This document shows, one piece after another, positions 1 to 7,134 of a DNA stretch of 16,080 bases. The notes beneath the pieces are model-generated. The model was not told the origin of the DNA, did not search any database, and was given only the letters and a program-made list of their open reading frames with translations. The stretch lies in contig JAMXLQ010000145.1 of assembly GCA_024280975.1 (NCBI GenBank), positions 1 to 16,080 on the forward strand, given 5' to 3'. Within the stretch, counting starts at the first letter, position 1. Each line of letters begins with the position of its first letter. The position numbers and the translations under genes were made by a program. The stretch is from Methanosarcina sp. Lineage in GTDB: Archaea; Halobacteriota; Methanosarcinia; Methanosarcinales; Methanosarcinaceae.

Positions 1-575
1 ATAAGATTGCTAGCTATGCTTTCGAGGAAGCTAAGAGAAGAGGCTATGATGCTGTTGTACCCATTCATAAGAGTAATATTCTGAAACTGACCTGTGGTTC
101 CTTTTTAGAAGAGGTAGAAAAGGTTGGGAAGAATTATCCGGACATCGAGATCTGGACTTATCACATCGACAACATTGCTCAGCAGCTGATCAAGAATCCG
201 CAGATTTTCAATAAGAAAGTTCTCCTTTCGACAAACCTCTTTATGGATGTAATCAGTGAAGAATGCTCAGCTCTGGTAGGCAGCATTGGGCTAATCTACT
301 CTGCCAATATTGGAGACTCTTTTGCAATGTTTGAACCTGCTCATGGTTCAGCTCCAAAGTATGCAGGCCTGGATAAGGTAAATCCTGTTGCAACCATACT
401 TGCAGGAGCATGGATGCTTGATTACCTTGGCGAAAAAGAGAAATCCGAAGCGATATTTGAAGCCACGAAGCGGGTAATTTCTGAAGGTAAGTATGTAACT
501 TACGACCTCGGGGGCAATGCAAAACTCAGTCAAATGGCTGGCGAAATTGCAAAGTATACCACAGAGATCGAATAA
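1..575 (+). CDS. icd: isocitrate dehydrogenase, 3' part (5' end outside window)
   Basis: This is the C-terminal 190 residues of an isocitrate/isopropylmalate dehydrogenase-family enzyme; the reading frame begins at base 3 and the gene stops with TAA at 573-575. It would oxidise isocitrate to 2-oxoglutarate in the cytoplasm. Visible landmarks are HKSNI (Lys equivalent to E. coli ICDH K230), HIDNIAQQL (D283), FMDVISEE (D307 kept, D311 position is Glu), ANIGD, and HGSAPKYAG followed by DKVNP. The Lys-Tyr after HGSAP and the Val of KVN match the E. coli NADP+ determinants K344, Y345 and V351. Y391 is also kept in VTYD, but the R395 position is Gly. Isopropylmalate and homoisocitrate dehydrogenases usually have HGSAPDIAG here, so isocitrate is the likelier substrate and NADP+ the likelier cofactor. 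The gene converges on a citrate-synthase-like gene 20 nt away. Confidence 0.87.
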   Translation, partial: KIASYAFEEAKRRGYDAVVPIHKSNILKLTCGSFLEEVEKVGKNYPDIEIWTYHIDNIAQQLIKNPQIFNKKVLLSTNLFMDVISEECSALVGSIGLIYSANIGDSFAMFEPAHGSAPKYAGLDKVNPVATILAGAWMLDYLGEKEKSEAIFEATKRVISEGKYVTYDLGGNAKLSQMAGEIAKYTTEIE

Positions 576-595
576 GTGGGTACTGAAGGAAACTT

Positions 596-1924
596 TTATT
601 CCTTCAATATTTCGTCCTCAGACTCGACCGTTTTCCCTTTACGTTTCAATTTTCTTCGGCCCGTATGCGTTGGGTTGCAGATGGGCTGGTAAAGGAAATA
701 TTTTTCCACATAAGAAAGGAGCTCTTCATCCGAAATACAGGAAACCCTTTCTTCATTATCGTAGAGTTGCTGGATATCGGTCTGGATCTTCAGAAGCCTG
801 CTATCGTCTTTTTCCACAATGGTTTCAACATCAAGAAGATCGTTTAAAGTCTCCTGAACCTTATAACGTATAACTTCCAGACCAGAAGAATCACCTATAA
901 GTAGGAATCGCTTTCCTCCTACCAGTTCTGGAGGATAGGGTTCATAATTAAAGGGATTTTTGAGGACGCCCGCGGCATGTATTCCAGATTCGTGAGCAAA
1001 AATATTTTTCCCGACAACAGCCTTGTTTCTCGGAACCCGTAACCCGAGTTCTTTTTCCATGAATGCTGCAAAACGGGTGACCGGTTCAAGGTTATACTTA
1101 TTAAAACCTTCTATTCTATCCTCCAAGAAAAGCAGGATTTTTTCCATCTCGCTATTTCCTGCACGTTCTCCAATGCCCAGGAAAGTTACACTTGTCCAAT
1201 TAGCCCCATGCCAGAAACCTGCAATAGAACTTGCTGACCCAAATCCATAATCATCATGAATGTGGGTTTCTATATTTTTTACCCCTATCTCCTTCTTGAG
1301 GTGCTCCACTATTTTCGGGATTCCATAAGGCTCATCGATACTGACGAAGGGCATCCCGTATCCAACAGTGTCGCAGACGCGGATAATACAATCAGGATCA
1401 ATTTCCATAATTTTTTCAACTAGAGGGAAAACAAAACCATAATTGTCTGCTCTTGTCATATCTTCAAGATGAGCACGTGTGCGAAGTCCGTGATCCACTG
1501 CATACTGGAGGGCATCCAGATATTTTTCTTCGGCTTCTGCCCTGCCTGAGAGCTTCATTTTGGAAAAAATATGCGTGTCTGATACAGACATCAAGATTCC
1601 GGTTTCTTTAATCCCGTCGACTTCGAGAATTTTATCTATGTCGGCTCTTGAAGCTCTTGCCCAGCCTGTAATTTCGGGAAACTCATACCCGATATCAAAC
1701 ATTCGATCTACAGCATCTCTATCCCTTTTGTTGAATACGAAAGCCTCGAGTTTTTCAATTCCTATCTCGTGCAGATACTCATAGATTTGAAGCTTGTGCT
1801 CTCTGCTCAGAACTATTCCCGGCATCTGGGAACCATCGCGGATAGTGCTATCACTTATGTATACATCATTTCCATAAGGCAGCTTTAGTTTGGGCAGATC
1901 GTCATATGATTCGTAAATTTTCAT
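596..1924 (-). CDS. DRE-TIM condensing enzyme, probable Re-citrate synthase (homocitrate/isopropylmalate synthase family)
   Basis: The 442-aa product belongs to the LeuA/homocitrate synthase/Re-citrate synthase family, which condenses acetyl-CoA with a 2-oxoacid. The signature DSTIRDGSQ is near residues 25-33. The metal-binding THIHDDYG lies near 220-227, where the usual family form is HxHND, and GIGERAGNS follows. A C-terminal part near 300-350 contains HESGIHAAG. ATG at 1924 is preferred because GGAGG (1933-1937 complement) lies 8 nt upstream; an in-frame GTG at 1927 would leave only 5 nt. The gene converges on icd, so citrate formation from oxaloacetate and acetyl-CoA for glutamate synthesis is the most sensible role. 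Assignment as the Re-face citrate synthase, rather than AksA/NifV-type homocitrate synthase, LeuA or citramalate synthase, rests on context and an overall impression. The enzyme class is secure; the substrate is not. Confidence 0.75.
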   Translation of the reverse strand: MKIYESYDDLPKLKLPYGNDVYISDSTIRDGSQMPGIVLSREHKLQIYEYLHEIGIEKLEAFVFNKRDRDAVDRMFDIGYEFPEITGWARASRADIDKILEVDGIKETGILMSVSDTHIFSKMKLSGRAEAEEKYLDALQYAVDHGLRTRAHLEDMTRADNYGFVFPLVEKIMEIDPDCIIRVCDTVGYGMPFVSIDEPYGIPKIVEHLKKEIGVKNIETHIHDDYGFGSASSIAGFWHGANWTSVTFLGIGERAGNSEMEKILLFLEDRIEGFNKYNLEPVTRFAAFMEKELGLRVPRNKAVVGKNIFAHESGIHAAGVLKNPFNYEPYPPELVGGKRFLLIGDSSGLEVIRYKVQETLNDLLDVETIVEKDDSRLLKIQTDIQQLYDNEERVSCISDEELLSYVEKYFLYQPICNPTHTGRRKLKRKGKTVESEDEILKE

Positions 1925-1945
1925 CACTTTTTCCTCCTTTTTTCA

Positions 1946-2026
1946 GGCGGCGGGGCCCTACATCGAGAAAGCGGGCTTTCATTGCGGGGTTATTCCTGTG
2001 AAAAAGATATCTTTCAGATATACAGG
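1946..2026 (-). promoter_or_regulatory. structured leader upstream of the citrate-synthase-like gene
   Basis: Just upstream of the gene starting at 1924 is a patch that is GC-rich for an otherwise AT-rich spacer (1946-1988). It contains GAAAG/CTTTC (1967-1971 and 1976-1980). A second, larger hairpin has outer arms CCTGT (1995-1999) and ACAGG (2022-2026) and inner arms ATATCT (2007-2012) and AGATAT (2016-2021), with a 7-nt bulge on one side. It would lie in the 5' UTR if transcription starts further upstream. No known riboswitch class was recognised. The rest of the spacer, about 2030-2570, is AT-rich with several TATA-like stretches (for example 2448-2462 and 2508-2516). I see no gene in it. 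Confidence 0.3.
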
Positions 2027-2571
2027 TCAGAAAATCAGTTATATTGAGCTTAAGTTGTATTTAACCTAAGAACTCCAGCTTCTTGTTTAAAAACCACTCT
2101 TTTGGGGAGCACTTACCATTACTCTTCAAAACGGCGTCTTACGTTATATGTCAATTATCAAGTTATCATATGTTGTTATTAGTTAAAATCTCTTTCTTCC
2201 AAGATGTCTAATGTATTTTTTTATTAATAAGATATTATATTTTAATAATAGTAAAGCTGACAGAAGATACCTCTTCTCTTTTCTTCAGAAAATTCCCGGA
2301 AATCTCCTGAAAAAAGTTGCTTAATAATTGATGTACACAATTAGTATCAAATATTCTTGCAGAAGTTTTACCTGCCTTTTTTACAGTTTTCACGAAAGTT
2401 TACTTTCCTACTATGCCCTTCTTGCCGATAATAAGGTATATCTACAACAAGTTATATTTATAATCGAGTTAATCAAAAAAATCTAATTTCAATTCTTTGT
2501 CTATGCCTTATATAATGAGATTTAATAACCCGTATCTTCCGGCCCTTTGTCACTGGCCTAAGTATAAAATT

Positions 2572-2597
2572 AAAAATTATATCGGTATATATTTAAT
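2572..2597 (+). promoter_or_regulatory. candidate BRE/TATA promoter of the cbi operon
   Basis: Two TATA-like cores lie close together: an A-run followed by TTATAT (2573-2582) and GGTATATATTTAA (2585-2597). Starts about 25 nt downstream would fall near 2604-2620, leaving a short leader that still includes the GAGGA Shine-Dalgarno (2629-2633) of cbiT. No cobalamin-riboswitch fold was recognised upstream. Confidence 0.4.
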
Positions 2598-2638
2598 TTA
2601 GATTGTTTATTTGCCTTACTTTATTCGCGAGGAAAAAC

Positions 2639-3193
2639 ATGTCCGAAATAGTAAGCGTTAGCGGCGGTCCAACAAAACCTGAAATCACTGCCGTATCTCT
2701 TTCCAAACTTGGACTGCGGGACGGAGATCGGTTTGCAGATGTAGGTTGCGGTACTGGATCAGTATCAATTGAAGCAGCAAAGATTGCCCGGAACTTGACA
2801 ATCTATGCGATAGATGCCCGAAAAGAAGCTCTGAGAGCTACCGAAGCGAATTTTAAAAATTTCAAAATAGAAAATGCCAGGATTTTAGCTGGCGAAGCTT
2901 CAGATCTCCTGAATTCTGAAAATTTTACTGATTTTATTGACTGTGCTTTTGTTGGCGGAACAAAAAATATTGATTCTGTGCTTGAGAGCCTTGTTAAGAA
3001 AAAAGCGCGAAGTATTGTAGTAAATGCCGTTCGGATAGAAACTGTTGTCAGGACAATTGAGGTAATGAAAAAATTTGGAATTTTTGACGAAGTAATTCAT
3101 GTTTCGGTTTCGAGAAGTGCACCAATTGCCGGAGAAACGATGTTCAAACCCGAAAACCCTGTATATATCATTGTCGGAAAAAAACAAAACTGA
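2639..3193 (+). CDS. cbiT: cobalt-precorrin-6B C15-methyltransferase (decarboxylating), CbiT
   Basis: The 184-aa protein is a class I SAM-dependent methyltransferase. It methylates C15 of the corrin ring and decarboxylates the C12 acetate side chain in anaerobic cobalamin synthesis. The SAM-binding glycine loop DVGCGTG is at residues 34-40, followed by SVSIEAA and an acidic loop (AIDARKEAL), and the N-terminal GGPTKPEI is the usual CbiT entry motif. An in-frame TTG at 2603 would add 12 residues. ATG 2639 is chosen because GAGGA sits 5 nt upstream and the protein then begins at the conserved region. It is first in the cbi operon, and the fusion partner often seen in bacteria (CbiE, C5 methylation) is absent from this window. 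Length agrees with stand-alone CbiT proteins. Confidence 0.9.
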   Translation: MSEIVSVSGGPTKPEITAVSLSKLGLRDGDRFADVGCGTGSVSIEAAKIARNLTIYAIDARKEALRATEANFKNFKIENARILAGEASDLLNSENFTDFIDCAFVGGTKNIDSVLESLVKKKARSIVVNAVRIETVVRTIEVMKKFGIFDEVIHVSVSRSAPIAGETMFKPENPVYIIVGKKQN

Positions 3194-3253
3194 AAATTAT
3201 CTTATAATTTAAACCTGTTTTACATTTATTTTTATAATTTATGGAGCGATAAT

Positions 3254-3862
3254 ATGTTAATCGGAGTAGGACTTGGTCCCGGAGACCCTGAACTTCTGAC
3301 CCTCAAAGCAGTGGACGTTTTGAAAAACAGCGATAAGGTATATGTGCCAGGCCGCCTAGCAAAAGATCTTGTAGCTCCTTATGCAGATGCCGAAATCCTT
3401 GAGTTCCCCATGATAAGAGATATTGAAACTCTCAATTCCCTCTGGAAGGAAAATGCTGACAGGGTGGCAGAAGAGGCAAGAAAAGGCACTGTAGCTTTTG
3501 GGCTTATAGGCGACCCAAACTTTTTCTCTACATTTTCTCATCTCAAAAAAGTAATGCGCAAGCATTATCCGGACGTTGAGCTTGCAACCGTGCCTGGCAT
3601 AAGTTCAATCACCTCCTTTGCTGCCAGGACTGATGTTGCAGTTGAGAGCTCTTTTGAGGTTAGCGACGGCTCTGAGATGGGATACATGATTCATCTGAAA
3701 GCTACGCAACCGCAAGCTATAGTTAAACAGCTTGAAACTGAAGGATATACAGAATTTATCTTTGCAGAAAGACTCTTTTCGGACAACGAGCTTATAATTC
3801 GGAACAAAGAAGAAATTCCGGAAAAGGGGAACTACTTCAGTATCATTTACGGAAAGAAGTGA
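3254..3862 (+). CDS. cbiL: cobalt-factor II C20-methyltransferase, CbiL
   Basis: The 202-aa protein is a tetrapyrrole methylase (class III SAM methyltransferase) that methylates C20 of cobalt-factor II. It shows the N-terminal GVGLGPGDPELLTLKA (about residues 4-19), the GDPNFFSTFSHL segment that forms the SAM/substrate cleft, and VPGISSITSFAA. The combination of the GLGPGDPELLTLKA start and the GDPNFFSTF block distinguishes CbiL/CobI from the sister methylases CbiF and CbiH. A GGAG Shine-Dalgarno ends 7 nt before ATG 3254. The gene follows cbiT after 60 nt and precedes cbiF by 78 nt, within the same operon. The protein is a little shorter than most CbiL/CobI (about 230 aa), mainly in the C-terminal half, but no core motif is lost. 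Confidence 0.9.
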   Translation: MLIGVGLGPGDPELLTLKAVDVLKNSDKVYVPGRLAKDLVAPYADAEILEFPMIRDIETLNSLWKENADRVAEEARKGTVAFGLIGDPNFFSTFSHLKKVMRKHYPDVELATVPGISSITSFAARTDVAVESSFEVSDGSEMGYMIHLKATQPQAIVKQLETEGYTEFIFAERLFSDNELIIRNKEEIPEKGNYFSIIYGKK

Positions 3863-3940
3863 AAGTACCCTGTGTAATACTCGCGACGAAACTCAGTATA
3901 TAATTTTGGAATAAAACACGAAAGCAAAGGGAATGGTCAG

Positions 3941-4669
3941 ATGGAAAGGAAAGTATATTTTGTGGGAGCAGGCCCAGGAAACCCGAAACTTATTACCGTA
4001 CTCGGGCGTGAAATGCTTGAAAAAGCTGACCTTGTGATGTATGCAGGCTCTCTGGTAAACCCCGAAGTTCTTAACTACATACAAGGAGAAACAGTAGACA
4101 GCTATGGATTGACTCTCGAAGAGACCACTAAAATAATTGCGGACGCGGTAGATGCCGGAAAATTCGTTGTTCGCCTTCACAGTGGAGATCCTTCCCTTTA
4201 CGGGTCTGTCATAGAGCAAATGGAAGAACTTAGAAAGTACAATATTGAAGTCGAAAGAGTTGCAGGGGTTTCTTCGGTTTTTGCAAGCGCTGCCGCTCTC
4301 GGCACACAGTTGACTCTTAACGGCGTTTCAGACACTTTGATTATTACCCGCCCTGCTGGAAAAACCCTGGAAAAAGATCTCATACCCGAGCTTTCTGCCT
4401 ACAACACTACTATGGCGATTTTCCTTGGCACGCAGAAAATCAGGGAAATTATGGAAAAGGTCCGCTGCCCAAAAGATACGCCTGTAGCAGTAGTATTTCA
4501 TGCATCCTGGGAGGATGAAGAAGTCATCACCGGAACTGTGGAAGATATTGCAGACAAGGTGAAGGACGCAGGAATTACACGTTCGGCAATGATAATTATC
4601 GGTGGGGTTGTTGACCCTAAAAACTACAGGAGGTCCTACCTATACGGAGTAGCCCAGGTGCCGTTGTAA
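3941..4669 (+). CDS. cbiF: cobalt-precorrin-4 C11-methyltransferase, CbiF
   Basis: The 242-aa tetrapyrrole methylase transfers a methyl group to C11 of cobalt-precorrin-4. Motifs in order are VYFVGAGPGNPKLITV (about 5-20), YAGSLV (34-39, typical of CbiF/CobM), the HSGDPSLYG loop (80-88), VAGVSSVFASAA, and a C-terminal YRRSYLYG. The length is close to the family norm (about 250 aa). The Shine-Dalgarno is weak: a GGGA-like stretch followed by GGT, upstream of ATG 3941. The last 28 nt overlap the predicted start of the next gene (cbiG N-terminal part), whose strong Shine-Dalgarno lies inside the cbiF coding sequence, suggesting coupled translation. Confidence 0.93.
   Translation: MERKVYFVGAGPGNPKLITVLGREMLEKADLVMYAGSLVNPEVLNYIQGETVDSYGLTLEETTKIIADAVDAGKFVVRLHSGDPSLYGSVIEQMEELRKYNIEVERVAGVSSVFASAAALGTQLTLNGVSDTLIITRPAGKTLEKDLIPELSAYNTTMAIFLGTQKIREIMEKVRCPKDTPVAVVFHASWEDEEVITGTVEDIADKVKDAGITRSAMIIIGGVVDPKNYRRSYLYGVAQVPL
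4628..4634 (+). promoter_or_regulatory. strong Shine-Dalgarno of the split cbiG N-terminal gene, in front of ATA
   Basis: AGGAGGT lies inside the end of cbiF and is the strongest ribosome-binding site in the cbi operon. Counting 7 nt downstream reaches ATA at 4642, in the cbiG frame. That frame has a TAA at 4618-4620 and no ATG, GTG or TTG between it and the conserved GAVVITF residues. The site therefore decides the start as ATA 4642, unless the base is a sequencing or strain-specific change from ATG. Confidence 0.6.
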
Positions 4670-5184
4670 TCACCTTTGAAAGAAATCGGGAGATCGCAAC
4701 AAGAATAGCAGAACACCTGAAAGCCGACCTACTCCTCTACGAAAAGGATGTATTCAGAAAGGCTTTCAAAGATTATGGGGCAATAATTGCGGTCTTTGCC
4801 ACAGGCATTGTGGTCAGGGACATTGCCCCCCTTCTTGATAATAAGTGGTCTGATCCTGCCGTGGTCGTAGTGGATTCAAACCTAAATTTCGCGATCCCGC
4901 TGCTTGGAGGACATCACGGCGCAAATGAAATTGCTAGAAAACTTTCTGAACTCGGAGCAGTTCCTGTGCTGACGACAGCAACCGAGGTTCATGGTAAACC
5001 TTCAGTAGAGGGCATTTCCGACAGATTAGGCTGCGAAATCTTCAACAAAGAATCCACTGTGGCTGTAAACTGTGCACTCCTTGATCAGGAAATAGAGGTT
5101 CTTGAAGTTAAGGGGCCAAGAATTGTTGTTGTGGATGAAGACGTATCCGTGCTGATAAGAAAACAGGAAGAGAACGCAAAGTGA
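4642..5184 (+). CDS. cbiG: cobalt-precorrin-5A hydrolase CbiG, N-terminal and middle domains (separate gene; apparent ATA start)
   Basis: The 180-aa product covers the N-terminal and middle regions of CbiG, which opens the ring-A lactone of cobalt-precorrin-5A and releases a two-carbon fragment. Visible features are GAVVITFERN at the start, FATGIVVRDIAPLL, WSDPAVVVVDS, LLGGHHGANEIA and TTATEVHG; together these mark the CbiG N domain. The weaker middle region runs to the TGA at 5182-5184. The frame has no ATG, GTG or TTG before the conserved N-terminus. The next in-frame standard start, GTG 4810, would delete about 56 residues of this domain. ATA 4642, 7 nt after AGGAGGT, is therefore chosen. 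Single-chain CbiG is about 330-360 aa; here the C domain is a separate gene 106 nt downstream. The identity is firm; the start is uncertain. Confidence 0.8.
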   Translation: MRSSPGAVVITFERNREIATRIAEHLKADLLLYEKDVFRKAFKDYGAIIAVFATGIVVRDIAPLLDNKWSDPAVVVVDSNLNFAIPLLGGHHGANEIARKLSELGAVPVLTTATEVHGKPSVEGISDRLGCEIFNKESTVAVNCALLDQEIEVLEVKGPRIVVVDEDVSVLIRKQEENAK

Positions 5185-5290
5185 AAGAGAACAGCAAAAT
5201 TAACACTAATTGAGCTGGAAATTGACTGAATCTGCACTTATGGTTGATAGCCTGACAAAGGACTGCGTCAATAATCAGAGACGATAACTG

Positions 5291-5644
5291 ATGATTATAG
5301 GAATCGGAACTCGCAGGGGCATTACAAAAGAAGAAGTTATTGAAGCCGTGAAGCAGGCTCTCAATGAGTACGGCCTTAGCCTGGTAGAAATTACGGCTTT
5401 AGCCTCTGCGAAACTTAAAGAAAATGAACAAGGGCTTCTGGAAGCAGGAGAGATACTTGGGATTCCGGTCGATTTTTTGCCGGATGAAACGTTAAACAGC
5501 TACAATCCCCCTTCATTCTCTCAGGCTTCTCGCTTTGGGTTAAAAGGAGTTGCAGAACCCGCAGCTCTGGCCCTTTCTGAAGAAAAACAATTGATTTGTA
5601 GGAAGAAAATCTATGGTAGAGTCACAATCGCAATCGCAAGATAA
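5291..5644 (+). CDS. CbiG C-terminal domain protein (CobE/CbiG_C), separate gene
   Basis: The 117-aa protein matches the CobE/CbiG C-terminal domain: an N-terminal IGIGTRRGITKEEVIEA, a LASAKLKENEQGLLEA stretch, GIPVDFLPDETLN, and GVAEPAALAL near residue 85. It ends in RVTIAIAR. In most organisms this domain is fused to the C-terminus of CbiG, or is CobE in the aerobic pathway. Here it follows the N/mid gene after a 106-nt spacer with stops in all the relevant frames, so it is a true gene split rather than one frameshift. The Shine-Dalgarno before ATG 5291 is weak (AGAGA-like). It overlaps cbiH by 32 nt, implying coupled translation. It presumably acts with the upstream CbiG part. Confidence 0.85.
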   Translation: MIIGIGTRRGITKEEVIEAVKQALNEYGLSLVEITALASAKLKENEQGLLEAGEILGIPVDFLPDETLNSYNPPSFSQASRFGLKGVAEPAALALSEEKQLICRKKIYGRVTIAIAR

Positions 5645-6413
5645 AGTAACCGGAGGAAAGCTTTACATTGTAGGTATTGGACCCGGGTCTATAGAACAGA
5701 TGACGGTCAAAGCCAAGGATGTGATCCTTAAGGCCGATTATGTACTCGGGAACGGGACTTACCTGGACCAGATAGCGAGCCTCCTCGGAACTCAGGAAGT
5801 CATCCGCAGCTATATGGGTAAAGAGGTAGACAGGGCAAGAAAGGCTGTGGAGCTTGCAAAAGTTGCAAATGTTGCCATGGTCAGCGGCGGGGATACTAAT
5901 GTATATGGCATGGCAGGCATTGTGCTTGAGGTTGCTGAACATGAAGGACTTGAAGTTGATATAGAGATTCTTCCGGGAGTTACAGCAATTTTAGCCGGCG
6001 CAAGCATGCTTGGCGCACCTGTTGTAACGGACTTTGCAGTTATCAGCCTGAGTGATCTTCTGACTCCCTGGGATGTTATTGAAAAACGACTTAATCTTGC
6101 CGCAGAAGCCGATTTCGTGATGGCTCTCTACAATCCGAAGAGCCGCAAGAGACAGTCTAACTTTTCCAGAGCTATCGAAATTATCCGCCAGTACAAGGCC
6201 GATTCCGTGCCTGTGGGACTTGTGAAGAACGCTCTGAGGGGAGAAGGTGAGGACAGGATCGTGACTAATCTTGGAAAAGTTATGGAATATGAAGACTGGG
6301 TGGACATGAGCACTACGATCCTTATTGGAAATGGAGATTCCAGAATCTGGAATTCTCAAAAGAAGGATTTCATAATCACTCCCAGGGGGTATCACAAAAA
6401 GTATGACTACTGA
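5613..6413 (+). CDS. cbiH: cobalt-factor III C17-methyltransferase, CbiH
   Basis: The 266-aa tetrapyrrole methylase carries out C17 methylation with ring contraction. Landmarks are LYIVGIGPGSIEQMT (GIGPG at 21-25), SGGDTNVYGMAGI (from residue 91, usually SGGDPG in CobJ), ILPGVTAILAGASMLGAP, DFAVISLSDLLTPW, and MALYNPKSRKR, which is typical of the CobJ/CbiH subfamily. ATG 5613 has AGGAAG 7 nt upstream, inside the preceding gene. The first 14 residues (rich in Q and S) precede the conserved fold; at DNA level they come from a short CAATCG repeat shared with the overlapping CbiG_C end. The 3' end overlaps cbiC by 11 nt. Length is near the family norm of about 240-260 aa. Confidence 0.92.
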   Translation: MVESQSQSQDKVTGGKLYIVGIGPGSIEQMTVKAKDVILKADYVLGNGTYLDQIASLLGTQEVIRSYMGKEVDRARKAVELAKVANVAMVSGGDTNVYGMAGIVLEVAEHEGLEVDIEILPGVTAILAGASMLGAPVVTDFAVISLSDLLTPWDVIEKRLNLAAEADFVMALYNPKSRKRQSNFSRAIEIIRQYKADSVPVGLVKNALRGEGEDRIVTNLGKVMEYEDWVDMSTTILIGNGDSRIWNSQKKDFIITPRGYHKKYDY

Positions 6414-7134
6414 ACAGAATGCTAATGGGAAAGATGGAAACCTCGAAAACCTCGAAGAGTTTACCGAGCTTACGGTTGATGTTAATCCTGAACTTGTGCG
6501 TATTTGTAAAGATTCTGGGGCAAGAACTGAAGAAGCAAAAGCTATCTATATGAAAAGTCGGACAATGATTCAGGAAATCATTGGAAACAAAACACCCGAA
6601 GACCGATTCCGCCAGCGCTGTGTTATTGCTACCGGAGACCTTTCTGTAGCAGAGATCATGCGCTTTATGCATGACCCCATTCCATCAGGCGTGGAAGCGA
6701 TTAAAAAGGGCGCTCCGATTTTTGTAGACATTAATATGGTAAAAGCCGGAATTACAAAAGCAGGGCATAAATCCGAAATTATTTGCGTGCTCGATGAAGA
6801 CCCGAATGCTGAAATTGCTAACAAGTATGGAATTACACGCACATCAGCGGGCTTCCTGGCTGCTCGGGATCGGCTTGACGGCAGTATTATTGCGATAGGA
6901 AATGCACCTTCTGCCCTCATTATGGTCTGCAAACTTATTGAAAAAGGCGTGAGACCAGCCCTTATTATCGGGCTTCCAGTAGGCTTCGTAAATGCAGCCG
7001 AATCCAAGGAAATGGTTAGAAACCTGGAAATCCCTGTACCCTCTATTAGCTGCGCAGGGACAAGAGGTGGAACCCCAATGGCGGTTGCGTGCGTAAATGA
7101 GCTTGTTGCAATCGCAAGAGAAAGTGAAGAATGA
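6403..7134 (+). CDS. cbiC: cobalt-precorrin-8 methylmutase, CbiC (catalytic His position is Ile)
   Basis: The 243-aa protein is a precorrin-8X methylmutase, which moves the C11 methyl to C12 to give cobyrinate. Features are YMKSRTMIQEI, CVIATGD (73-79), KKGAPIFVDINMVKAGI, ITRTSAGF, IAIGNAPSAL and GLPVGFVNAAESKE, all standard for CbiC/CobH. Aligned without gaps from GAPI backwards, the catalytic His of CobH (His43, in VHACG) falls on Ile75. The nearest His is H90, in RFMHDP. About 24 N-terminal residues are extra compared with typical proteins (about 210 aa). The ATG overlaps cbiH, and a GGGGGT run lies 12 nt upstream. It is the last gene of the operon, followed by a T-rich region. Confidence 0.9.
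   Translation: MTTEQNANGKDGNLENLEEFTELTVDVNPELVRICKDSGARTEEAKAIYMKSRTMIQEIIGNKTPEDRFRQRCVIATGDLSVAEIMRFMHDPIPSGVEAIKKGAPIFVDINMVKAGITKAGHKSEIICVLDEDPNAEIANKYGITRTSAGFLAARDRLDGSIIAIGNAPSALIMVCKLIEKGVRPALIIGLPVGFVNAAESKEMVRNLEIPVPSISCAGTRGGTPMAVACVNELVAIARESEE

Noticed and set aside
2541..2562. GGCC...GGCC hairpin with CACTGGCC, like a piece of a cobalamin riboswitch (B12 box) before cbiT.
   Set aside because: The rest of the riboswitch fold is absent, the element lies upstream of the likely TATA boxes, and cobalamin riboswitches are not expected in this archaeal lineage.
4810..5184. Annotating the cbiG N-terminal gene from GTG 4810.
   Set aside because: It would cut conserved residues (GAVVITF to FATGI) and has no Shine-Dalgarno, whereas a strong one serves ATA 4642.
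6570..7007. 145-codon minus-strand frame opposite cbiC, and similar long antisense frames elsewhere in the cbi operon.
   Set aside because: Low-complexity Ser/Ile-rich products with no motifs, mirroring strongly conserved genes on the + strand.
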